Shown here one piece after another: positions 25,468 to 36,502 of a stretch of DNA of 64,000 nt. The stretch spans positions 230,744 to 294,743 of the forward strand of contig KV419402.1 in assembly GCA_001630475.1 (NCBI GenBank). Reading direction: 5' to 3'. Every line of letters starts with the position of its first letter. Position 1 is the first letter of the stretch. The notes beneath the pieces were generated by a model that saw nothing but the letters and a program-made list of their open reading frames with translations, made no database searches and was not told where the DNA came from. A program made the position numbers and the translations under genes. Origin of the DNA: Sistotremastrum niveocremeum HHB9708 (Eukaryota; Basidiomycota; Agaricomycetes; Sistotremastrales; Sistotremastraceae).

Positions 25468-26463
25468 TTTCGAACAAAAACTAGTATATATTCCATCCAA
25501 GATCTGCGTACATGAATCGCGAATTCACAAGCACGACTATCGCCTCCATAAAGCATCAAGAACTAGATAGGGGGCCCTTTGTCTTCTCATATCGATTTTT
25601 TCTACGCCAATCCCAAAGTGACGAAACTCCGACATCGCACTGACCTCAAATAATATTCCTGACGTGGACAACAGTGAAAGCAGGCAAGAGATGCAGGAAA
25701 CGACATCGAGGCAGACGCAGATAAATGCGTACTGAGCCAAAGAATCCGTCCAATTGAAATGAAGAATACTGAAGACGAGCATGACTCACTGGTTCACTCA
25801 CAAGAGACGCAGCCAGGCGACGAAAGGAACTTATGCCCATACCGGAGATCTGGAAATTAATATTGACTCAATATTCTGAAAAGGCACGGATGGAGGAAAT
25901 CAACACCTACGCGTACCACAATCCCGAGTGCCGTTTTAACAAATCCTCCCCTCACAATTTAGATCTGAAAACAATTGATCGCTTGCCAAGAACGTCACAG
26001 GAGAATGAATGACTTACGAGGTCAATGGCTATCCGGGAGACAGCAGACACGTTCGAAAGGTGTAGATCTGACATCTCTTATGCCATCACAACGTTGGTAG
26101 GGATTCTTCTCACACATCAATCGACGATTATGATGTCATTGGACTGAACAACGAGAAACAATCGAATGTCAGTCCAGGGGCATTGGCACAAAGACACGGG
26201 GCGACTTACGGTTAGAAGACTACAGAATACTTCCACACCATATCAAAAAAAGTATACTCTTTCAAGTACTGCCCTCCAGTGTTGGCGTCCGACTCATGTA
26301 GTGGGAAGAAAGTCATCGATGGGAGTGAGGATAGGGGCCAGGTGCTAGGGACCTATTTGACCCGTGGAGGTGAGGCCGTAGGATGAAACAGATGATACAA
26401 GAAATTGGGGATAGATGGATTTGAGATGGGGAGCTACTTTGTGAGTGGAGGTCTTATATACTA
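25468..26463 (-). CDS. Cassette gene 14, spliced, function unknown
   Basis: TATA box 26453-26463, CTTGGCAT near 26544, AGATGG repeats 26410-26432, 3' block 25468-25502. Donors (minus) at 26204-26209, 26012-26017 and 25784-25789. A short open piece before the second donor reads MSDLHLSNVSAVSRIAIDL. No complete frame found. Confidence 0.4.
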
Positions 26464-26807
26464 ATCCAGCTGAGGGATTCTTCGGGACGATCTCTCCGAG
26501 AATTGAAGAGAGGGACGATCCGGAAGCTCTTGTCTCAAGGAGTGCTTGGCATCGGGACCGCAGAGAGATCGAGAAGGTCATCGACAGAGTCGCAAGGGAA
26601 GGAAAGCATCGAGTGGCAGCGATCGAGAGGATCGGGAGATGTCGATCGTACAGAGCTGAAGCGCTGAAGAAGGTTCCGTTCCGAGAGATTGATCGGAACG
26701 AACTCCGCATGATCGATTGATCATGTGTTGGTCATAGGACGTGGTCCGAAGCGGTCGGACTCTTGGTCCCCTTACGGGACCTTTTTATAATTCAGAATCA
26801 ATCCTCG

Positions 26808-27632
26808 TTTCGAGCGGAAAATGTGTAATATTCTATCCAACGGAGACAAGAAGAACGACTACGGATCAGGAATATCCACAAGAGATTCGGAGGCGCTTTA
26901 CTGACTATACGTCGATCTCGAAAAACTCTGAATGCCTCGCAATAGCACACAGGCAAGCGCCTCGAGCCCCACGCACTGAATGGCCAAACTCATAGACGAA
27001 GAAATCAATCAATTGGAACATGTCGCAATGTCCTTGTCTAATATGGCTACGAGAAGATGGTTGGAATGGGTGAATGGTACGAAGAAGATTTCGAGGGAGA
27101 TCTCTGAGATCTTGTCTGAGATCGAATTACTGGAGGAAAACGGGCACCGGGCGTGAAGGGGACGAGGACTTGGCGATGTCATGCGGTCAAAGCAAAGGAA
27201 GGATACGGAATCTGATAGCCTGAGATCGGTGGAGCTTCATGTATAGACAGGGCGTCCGATCGTCGGAATGGCATGGAGCTTCTTCGATCCTCGGATTGAG
27301 AGTACTTCTTTACAGGCGCGCATCCATCAGGAGGTTTCTATGTAGATCAATCTCAATATAGTAGTCCAGAAACTGCACCTCTTGACTGCATCCGCATTTG
27401 GTCAAATATTCTTCGATTTGGACCCTTGCGGATCGGAGAAAAAAGAGGCCGGCTTCGATTCCAGAAATAAAGGAAGCCGGTCAAAGCGAAATTATATGAA
27501 GACATAAACGCGTTGAGCTTTCGATCACGCTGACTTCGCCGGTATCGAAAATGAGAGACTGATGAGATGAAGAGCGCCAAACAACACCAAAGCTTGAAAA
27601 ATCGAGAGGATATTCAATTTTTAACTCCGCTC
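26808..27632 (-). pseudogene. Cassette 15 remnant and motif A copy 7
   Basis: The 3' block is present (26808-26842, TAATATTCTATCCAA), and a CTTGGCGAT promoter-like element lies at about 27168. The 0.8-kb gene body and TATA box expected between them are missing, leaving only about 200-300 bp. Motif A copy 7 is at 27573-27632 (minus ALVLFGALHLISLSF). I read this as a cassette that lost its body by deletion. Confidence 0.5.
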
Positions 27633-27878
27633 CCTGCGCGTTTTCTCGAGAACAAGTCAGCAATTCGTGTCCTTGAGTTCTCCACTCGACGTTTACTCCG
27701 TTGCTCTATTGCTATGAGTCTCTGACTTCAAGAATTCCCGTCTAAGCTTCACTGTGAGTGGGATCCGATGATAATCCAGCCGAGATCAACGATATTCACG
27801 TTCGGCTCGGATTCTCAGTTTTGACCTGCCTCGGACCGCCTCGAAGCTCCTTGATGGGTTGCAGCACACCTCCTCTAC

Positions 27879-28440
27879 ATCAGCAAACCGGGGTATGGTC
27901 TATGGCGGCTCCATAGTGCTTTGTAGCGGTCATAGCGGCCTTAGCGAGGGCCCTAGTCTGGAGCTTTCCCACCAAAATTTAGCACTCTCCGTAGTATTCC
28001 ATAATTCATTCTACCGGTCCAGATTGGTTCCCAGGCTCATGATCCGAGCTCATAGCGCTCCGTAGAATCACTATCCGACGGCAGATCTCTCCATAGTAAC
28101 CCGAAAATCTACGGACTTCTTCATAGTCCGGCGACAACCTTGGACTTCTTCATATCTCGCTAGCGAGGCTACCGAACTTACGCATCGAGGTATCCGGCGT
28201 TGCATAGAAGTTCGGCAGGCGAGACGCAGTCCGGATCATGGCCGGATTTCCATAGTCGGCGGGTGCGGCTGCAGAGAAGCACGGCCAAAGTAGCCACGGC
28301 TCCATAGTTTCTCGGTCAGATCCATATATATCCAGAATCAACAGACTCCTTGGTAGCGACTCGCGATCGTTTCGAGTGATCCATAGATGTTGAGATTCGG
28401 CTTAGCCATCCATAGTCTTTCACAGCCTACAGATCTTTTT
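27879..28440. repeat. CTCCATAG/CATAG-rich repeat, left flank of gene block
   Basis: CTCCATAG occurs at 27909-27916, 28089-28096 and 28300-28307, with many further CATAG or CTATG words. It starts ATCAGCAAACCGGGG at 27879, close to the inverted end of the 18955-19858 element (ATCAGGAAACCGGCC). It is probably a related element end; no matching right end was found. Confidence 0.5.
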
Positions 28441-28770
28441 ATCTCAATATATAGTGACACGACAATTTAGTAGGACGCGAATTCCATTATATTGCAGTAT
28501 AGAATGCTAATATTAAAGGATTATCAGTACTCACTACGCCAAGGAACAAAGACGGTACGCTAGAGCAATTTGTGATTGAAGAAATCACTAGATTGCGACA
28601 AAAAATGACGAAAAACAAGAAAAACAATCGACGAATTGCATCCACAAACGACAGACGAGGACAGCATGCATGGAACGATGCAGGACACGAGGGATGGGCC
28701 AAATTAACCTGAAGAGAACCAAGAGGCGAAGGAGGGAGAAAGCAGTAGACAGAGCGGACACGTTGTTCAA

Positions 28771-31700
28771 TCAGAACTCTTCTTCCTCTTCTTCCTCATC
28801 AGTGTCCGTGGCCAAGGCAGGATCACCCAACTGAACCTTGAATCCGCTGGCCTTTCGTCGGGTGGTAGTATTGACACTAAAAACAATGATTATGTCTCTT
28901 TATTTATCCATGAAAGGTGCAGAACGTACCCCTGCCTCGCCCAGCCTTGCAGCACTTTGCGGATCAACTTGTCGTCGGGGGCATTCTTCGATAGGAAGTC
29001 CAGCTGCTGAGTAAAGTCCACGTAACCATTCCCGTACGTCTTCCCGGAAAAGTCCACGCTGCTCTTGTAACCCTCTTGATGGGCATCAAGCACACAGAGA
29101 ACCTATCGTGCAGATTGTCAGAAGAGCGAACGAGAAAGAGCTGATGACGTACAGCGGAAGCAGCAAGAGCCAATGCTTTGATAGGAACCACAGCAAACTC
29201 ATCGGGGAAGAGCTGCGAGATGGTATTCTTGCCGTAGAAGGCGCCCCGCACAGTGAGCTGAATCGCGAGATTTCCGAAGTGAATTGGGTTCCTCTGGAGA
29301 CATATCAGTAGGCGGAGTAATTGAATAATGAAAATCATACCGCCTCCCGGTACTCGGTTAAGAACCTGTAATCCGATTTCAAATGGGCAACTCGAGCTTT
29401 GACGCGAGCAGAACTCGCAGTACTCCTCAAGGGACCATCATTCCATTTTTTTGTGACATCGAAGAGATCGTACGCGGTGTCGACGGCAGCTCCAGCGGCT
29501 GTCTTGACTGTGAGCCTGAAAGAGCATTGACAGGCGGCGACCTGACAGAGCATTGAGCAATGTGCGACAATCAATGATGGCTTTACTGACCGCTTTCTCC
29601 ATGCCCTCTGTTATCACAAGATCCGCTGCATAGAATATTAAAAGAGGTCAAATCTATGCATGTCAACTCACCTCGGACAAACTCTGGATCATTCGCTTCC
29701 AGCCACTTGATAGCAACTTCGATCAATTCTTTTGCTTCGAATAATGCTTGCTTGCGGTTTGGGAAAGCGTTGACTCGCACCAGAAAGAGCTTGAACAACT
29801 CCATCGCCTTTTCGACGACCGCACGTTGGATCGGTTGCATGGCACCTAGTTGATGTTCGGCAGGTTCCTTGTTTGGATCTTTCAACGAATTGCGGACTGC
29901 GCGCGCTTTCTTGGGAGGTGCCTGTCCATTATCGGACTGAGAGTCCTCTATCTCGATGCCCTCGGGAGCGTTCGAGGTTCGAATGGCGGCATGCGAACGT
30001 TTAGGACGGGATTTCTCTTTCTGGGTAACGACCGGTCCAGACGTGAGGGCCTGAAATCCACCGAGGGAAGATTCTGCCCTTGGTTCTATTTGTGGATTAG
30101 TATACTGCTTATATACACCATAAGAATTACCTGGTAGTGCTCTGGTTTCATCGGGGAGCTCGACTTCCATCTCCTGACTGTTTAGATGCTGCGCGTTGTA
30201 TCCCTCTGCATCCGGCAGAGGCGTATCTTCACGATGCGCTGTCGGAAGCTAGAGGAAGATGAGAAAAAGGGAACCAGAAGATCCAACGACTAACCTCAAA
30301 ATCTTGCTCCTGTAAGTGGTTGGCTTCCACATGGCCCAGATCGCCAACTGGCTGAGTGTCTATAGAAGGCATTTGTTAGACGATTAAATCACTAGTTTCT
30401 GAAATCAATACCTTCAATATCGGCGTCGCGATCCAGTGCCATCTCTGCAAAGTCGTGGTACTGGTTCTCTCCAGAATCCTGGTCGTACCGAACCTCTCCA
30501 ATGTCTTGATCAAGCGCGTTTCTAACAACTGCGCCACCGTCTTCATACTCCTCCTCTTCTCCATCCTCCTCCTCTTCATATTGATCGTCTTCCCCCTCCT
30601 CCCCCTCCTCCCCCTCCTCCTCCTCCCCTTCTTCCTCTTCTTCATCGGCGATCATGGGCATTTTGCCCGCACGTATTTCACGACGCAGAGCCATCTCGAG
30701 CTGACCGACTGCTACGAGTGAATAGGACGATGACAGACGGCACAACAAATCATACCTTCACTCTCGCTCTCGCTTGCCACGGTCCGTACTACCTGGGATT
30801 GGCTCGGCTGACCAACAGGCTTAGGTGCCTGAACCGTCTTCTTGGCCACACCAGACCTCTGCAAAACCTGTGATGCTGGTATACTGGCCCTCGGGGTCAC
30901 TGCCTTCTGTAAGGACAAAGTAAATGAGGGCACGACAAGCTGCAAACTGAGACTACAACTTACTTCCAATGTGTCGAATGTCTCGATCCAGTTCTGCAAT
31001 TCATCCCAGTTGGCATTTGCAAAGACCGTGTGAGCTTTCTGGAGTAAGAATCCCCGCTTAGGAGTTAACGCCGCCGCCGAGGAGTGACGAGCAGGGCTTG
31101 AGGGCTTCCCGGCAGGAGCAGCGTTGGCCTGAGCTTTCTCCGCTGGAAGCCCTACCAAGGCGGGACGCGCTTTCGGCACCCCGGGTGTCAAAGGCTGGGT
31201 ATACTTAAGCGGAGTTCGTGCAGGGTGATTCAGTACTTACCTGAGTGGAAGACTGGGTGTTATTCGATGGTTGCATTAGCTGTCCGATTTGTGAGATCTA
31301 CCGGAAGGAGAACAGCCGGAAAGGAAACAATGCGTACCGTTGCGGTGGCATCCCCACGAAGATTGGCCATAGCCATGCGATCATCAGCGTCCGGAGAGTT
31401 CTCGTCGATTGGAGGCAGTGGGGGTGCTGCCTCAGTTTCAGCATATGCTTCCGACAATCTTGAGAGTGAACATGTACCTTTGGGTGTACGCGGAACAATG
31501 CCCCCCTTCACAGGCAGCGACTTCTTCAACTTGGAAATACGTCAGGATGCTATTGTGGACAGTAAGAGAACCACGAACAATAGTATGCGCGGAAGTTCGT
31601 TTATCTGCCACCTGTGATGCACACGACACGAGTTGAGAGAAATGCGCGTGTTGCGATGAACTTTGATGAACTTACTACAGCAACCTTTGAGGCATTGGTG

Positions 31701-32383
31701 CTATCCTTGAGCGCTGCACGTTGCATTTCTTCAACAATTGCTGTTGCTTTGATGACTTTCAACCGGGCCGCTTGGAGTTGCTTCTCAGTAGGAACTTTGC
31801 CAGGAGTCGCCGACTTGACAATTTTCTTCGGTTTCGGCGCTGCGGTCGTCGATTTCTGCGAAGTTTGCTTGATCAGTATTCGGTCTGTAGGTCAACTGAA
31901 GGGCATTACAGTTGTCGGGGCGGCAGACACCTTCTTCTTAGACTTCTGCATTATGGGTCAGTGAAGGAAGTTGTTCGTACAAAGCAAACTCACATTAGCT
32001 ACTTTACGCTTACTCAAAGAAGGAGCAAAAATGTTTTCCCCGGTTTCCTCATCGGTAGCAGCGGCGACAACCTTTGATGCAGTCTTGCCAGCAGCGACAA
32101 CGGCGGGCACAGGTTCGGTGTCCGACTCCTGTCCTTGGGTCCCCTTTTTCTGTCGTGTAGAACGTCGTACAAAACGAACTTGTTGATCCACTTCGGCGTC
32201 CGTGACTGCTACTTCTCCTCCCCCATCACCTTGTTCTGCAGGGACCAGAAATTGGCCTAGTTCAAGAAGACATATAAGGGTTGGATTGAATGAACGAAGA
32301 AATTCACCCACCCGCTCTTCGTCCGTGGGCCATGAGGAAAGAAAGGGGAGGATGGATGTAGCAGCGCGCAAGTCCAATTCCAC
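28771..32383 (-). CDS. DUF6532-type protein, multi-exon
   Basis: A large minus-strand gene with about ten exons. The chosen start (ATG at 32383) gives MELDLRAATSILPFLSSW. The N-terminal half is lysine- and alanine-rich and disordered (exons near 31810-31860, 30962-31191, 30770-30900). It is followed by a very acidic Glu/Asp tract at about 30540-30655 and a basic PPKKARAVRN nuclear-localisation-like motif near 29900. The C-terminal part (exons about 29680-29790, 29340-29500, 29153-29293, 28930-29102) matches what I know of the Agaricomycete DUF6532 domain: RGAFYGKN, then FPDEFAVVPIKALALAASAV, then DAHQEGYKSSVDF. The last exon ends in an acidic EEEEEEEF tail at 28771. Function of DUF6532 proteins is not established; they are often multicopy in mushrooms. 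Several exon edges near 31200-31680 are uncertain. Confidence 0.7.
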
Positions 32384-32708
32384 ACTCCGCTATACCAGCT
32401 ATAGCAACGACACGATTGAAACTCAGCTGCGATCGGCGCGGCCCTTGAAGTCCAGCTCTCAATTATGACTGCAGCAAGGTGAAGGAGGGGTATTATCTTT
32501 TGTATCGTTCATAAAGCCCGCGAGCTCTCCAATTGATTCTTGAGAATTAAAAAATTTTAAGAGCATATAAATACTACAGTATCAGACCGTGACCTGACTC
32601 GGAGCACAAAGTGACATGAAGGTGGGTACACTCGGGCTCAGTACATGATGATGGAATGGCTGTCAATGCTTTATTACGTTGAAGCCTGAAACATAGACCT
32701 CGAATGAC

Positions 32709-34200
32709 CTAAACGGCCTCAAGATAGTATGGAGCCACCTTCGCCAAGACGGGAAATACGATATTATATTCCTGTGATATGCCAGATGAACGCCGCGTGA
32801 AATTCAAAACAGCAAATACTCACTTTCCAAAATTCAAGAGGGCAGATTTCCAGGCTGTCAAACGTTTCTCGGAGCTCGCGATATCCTTCCATATCCCGCC
32901 ATACTTTGTTTTCCGCTAATTCCTGTTTCAGAGGCTTGATAGTATACCTCGGGTCTTGTACATAGCCACAAACTTTGACAGCCTACGGATGGAATGTCAG
33001 GAATAGATCCTTTCACTTTCAGGAGGCTTACCGTGTGCCAAAGATATATGTGATCCAATGGACGCCTAGTCACTGGCCATCTGTGTTCTAAGATCTTGAT
33101 GTCAATATTGGGGGATAGGTCTGCAATGATCAGTCAAGTACGGGTTAGATTGTGAAAGTACGTACATATTGCCGTGTACGTGAATTCAGGGTGTGACAGT
33201 GCATCGGGCCAGCATTTGAGCGCGGTGACCAAATTCAAGACTAAATTCTGCCAGGACACAGAAGAATCGTGTTCGATTCCTTGAAGTCTAAGAGAGCTTT
33301 CCCAAGTCATTATCAAACCTTCAATCACAGAAAGCGAATGAAACAGCCCTGATACCCTATCGGGGGTTGTTCTGAGTCGCAGTTTGGCCTCGCTCCCGGT
33401 CTATCCGATGCATTAGCTCATGACAGTTTATAGAAGAAAGACGAGTTTTCACCCTGAAAAACTCCCGTAGTAGTTTTATGCACCGCCATTCTTGCGTCGT
33501 CAGTTCATCCAATGCCCATCGATCGTCGCTTTGACCACGATGGTCTGAATATCTTTCCCAAACCTTATGTACGTGATATGTTAGAAGACGAAGATTTTGT
33601 GGAGGGAAAGGAACCTCTTGATACTGAATGAACCATTCCGTAAGGTCATGAATGGATTGCCAATGTCGGGACCCTTTGTCGTGATGGATCCGAGGCTTGC
33701 AAAATTCGACGCGTAATTCTTTGGCAGTGCAGGCAAGCTCGTCGAATAAAGACTGATTTTGTTCAACCTACCATTCTGAAGTCAGTCAGCGCATTGTGTA
33801 CATTTGGATTAGTATCATAAGCCGACAAGAGTTGCTAAACCATCGATCCGGCCGATTGCTGGTATGCGAGAGAACCGCTCGAACTGATATTCGCCTCCAA
33901 ATGCCATAAGAGTCAAAATATCATCAATTGCTTTTGACAAATCACTACAGTCTCCAATTGCCTTACTGTCGCTGCAGATATGTAGAATGGCGGACGTACT
34001 TGACTGTTTGAGTCGAGACGCAAAGGCCAGATTGCAATCGACTCGTTGGATTTTCCGGAGCAGCCAACGGAATACGGCTCAATGCATTATAATACGAATG
34101 GTACTGGCGGCTGGATAATGAAGACACGAGAGATGTGATTTGACTGGCGAAGTTCCACATGCGCTGTTGCAACCCACCTCGTATTATTGACATGATTGAG
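32709..34200 (-). pseudogene. hAT-family transposase, C-terminal half, decayed
   Basis: Minus-strand exons read RWLLRKIQRVDCNLAFASRL (about 34060-34003), FGGEYQFERFSRIPAIGRID (about 33900), NQSLFDELACTAKELRVEF (about 33760), WALDELTTQEWRCIKLLREF (about 33500) and VSGLFHSLSVIEGLIMTWES (about 33330). The end reads PLEFWKEYNIVFPVLAKVAP (about 32820 and 32760, across a GTGAGT intron). The last motif is typical of the hAT dimerisation domain (W-K-x..FP-LA). It stops at 32709 before the usual SER-FS motif. A phase break near 33770-33850 and the missing end suggest a decayed copy. Confidence 0.5.
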
Positions 34201-34676
34201 TTTCCAGTCAGAGCTAGTCGGCAGTGAAAGTGTATGATTGGATGCTAATCCGTGCCTGTCTCCTTTGGGAACACTACTGACGGCCGAGACAAATGCGTGA
34301 GTTCGAGATAGCATGTTTAGCTTTGAAGGAACCTGACACTCGGGCCAGACACCAGGAGACCGTGCGGTGGTGCCGTGGTCTTTGCTGAGACCTGTCGAAC
34401 GCGGGTTCCCACCCCTACTAATGAAATAACGTGTTCTCTGGTAGACGAGGAACTGGTTCTCTGAATCCAATAATGGGGGATGTTATGGAGCGCATCTCGG
34501 CTCGAGTGTTTGCTTTGCTTCACAGTACTAGTTGATACTCAGGAGCTATCACAGCGGCAGATATCGTTGAGATATGGTAGTAGATTACATGGAACCATAT
34601 TAGAATCTACCAATGTTGAGCGTTTTTACCTTTCCAATGACTGGACCGAAGCACACTATATTCGGGAATTTTGGGA

Positions 34677-36364
34677 TCAGAGCTGATAGTAAAAGGCTTT
34701 ATGGCGGCGAAGAGCTGGAGTATGAATCTGTCTCACTCGCTTGTCCTCGAGCGCACTCGATGAAGTGGGATATTGAGCTAAATATACAACGGCCACTTTC
34801 GCGAGAAGAGGGAACTGAGTTCGATTTGCCTCCAATGTACGTGAGCGTGTGTGGCGATACAAATAGCGAAAGTAGCCTCACTGTCAAGTTCCACCACTCA
34901 ACTGCATCCAGCACATTTTTAGCTGGGGGTTCTAATGAGAAGATTTCGATCTCTGAGCGTGCGAGGAGACAATCATCGAGTGAGCCTAAAAGATTGTTGA
35001 AGGGGAGCATCTAATTACAGCAGGAAAACAATCATGCACGATGTCAATAGCCGCATCGCAACAAGCAGAATGATTCGATCTCACCGTTTTCTTAAGTCGC
35101 TTCTGTCCCTCGGTCAGATCCTCACTGGAGCACAATTCGTCGAGGTAACTAAAACCAAAGGCAGGGTGAAGGACTACACATTTATCAGAGTCAGGATCGG
35201 TACTAGCACTCCACTGCTAGCTTGAGGGAAGAACGTGAACGCCAACTCACAAATAGCGATAAACAGCTGCCATTTATAATCTCCAGAGCGCTTGAGCCAT
35301 GATCGTAGGTTCGCCAGGAAAGTCTCAGCGCATCCGACCCACATCATCGCGTCGTAGAGGACGTGCTTCGAAACAACTCGTACATTCGTCAAAGCTACCG
35401 CGCTTTTCAATCCATGCAGAGATTGGGCTAGATTGGGTCTGGGGCCGCTGCTCAAGGACAGTGCATAATTATAAAGGGGCTGTGAGGTGTGCATTGGCAA
35501 ACTTACGTATCAGTATCAAGCAGATGAACTCACCTCAACAACATACGCAACATTTTCGGCGACCATCCATTCCAGAGAATCAAATGCAAAGTCTCTAAAT
35601 TTGCGCCGATTTTCCAGATTACCAGTAAGCAGAGAAGGGTGATCATCTGCTTCCTTCAGGAACCTTTTCAATGCCTGGACAAGTTCCAAATGAGTTAGCG
35701 ACTTTATTGTTGGAGTCAAACTATTCGTGACTCTTGCAATTTGGGCCCCTGCCTCCACAATTTCTAAAACAAAGAACATCGGCCATTCTCCGCCGGGTAG
35801 CGCGTTGTCCTTTGGAGCAAATCGAAGTTCTCGCACTCCTTCTTCTTCGCAGAACTTGTTGAGGAGAGCTAAGGCCGCGTCGTCGTTTTGGATCTTATGG
35901 TGACCGTAATGAGAATTTTAAGCGTTATGACGTGATCACGTTGACTCACCTTGTGCGATAGTCTGATAATCCTATCCAAGATTGTCATCGATGGACGAGC
36001 GGAAGCGGATTTGGTGTCATGCTGAGTGCCTTCCTCAACAGCCGGGGTTCTTGATATTTTAGTCGGACTCCTCTCCACCGATTCCACGTCTACGAAGAAA
36101 TCATTGACGATCTGCGACACGGCTAATGCGATGTGACTGGTGATCTGCGTCAGAACTCAAAGAAGGTGTCTTGAATTGCAGAACTGACTCAGCTGCATGC
36201 TGATGAGCGTTCCAGGTGTGGTTCTTCACCTCCATCGCGATGACCTTTGCGCGAAGGGCTGCTCGTTCTTCTGCTTTCTTGATATCACTTTCGGCACTTG
36301 CAACACCAGCCATAGCTTCACACTGAGAGACCAAGGAAAGAGCAAGATGTAGCACAATTTTCAC
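34677..36364 (-). pseudogene. Second hAT-family transposase, decayed
   Basis: Minus-strand exons include IKKAEERAALRAKVIAMEVK (about 36270), EWPMFFVLEIVEAGAQIARV (about 35760) and VLHPAFGFSYLDELCSSEDL (about 35190-35110). After an intron comes EPPAKNVLDAVEWWNLT (about 34880). After a further GTGAGG..TCAG intron comes QFPLLAKVAVVYLAQYPTSS (about 34790), ending at 34677. The WW followed by FPLLAKVA is the hAT C-terminal dimerisation signature; the expected SER motif is degenerate. The N-terminal exons do not resemble a BED finger and may belong to something else. It shares strand and order with the hAT copy at 32.7-34.2 kb. A competing plus-strand ORF at 34613-35014 overlaps it. Confidence 0.5.
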
Positions 36365-36502
36365 CAGTGTGATAGCCGAGTAGAACCCAATCCTCGAAGT
36401 CGAAGACGTAAAGAAGTCAGCTTAAATTACCTCATTCCTCTGCACGCTGACCGTCACCCAACTTGAAGATTTGAGGGGAAAGGAAGTTTGCAATGGAATC
36501 CT

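Noticed and set aside
1-27878. Cassettes as mating-pheromone precursor genes
   Set aside because: No CaaX ends on the modelled proteins, several introns per gene, and no STE3-type receptor in the window.
34613-35014. Plus-strand ORF as a separate gene
   Set aside because: The minus strand here gives recognisable hAT dimerisation exons with good splice sites.
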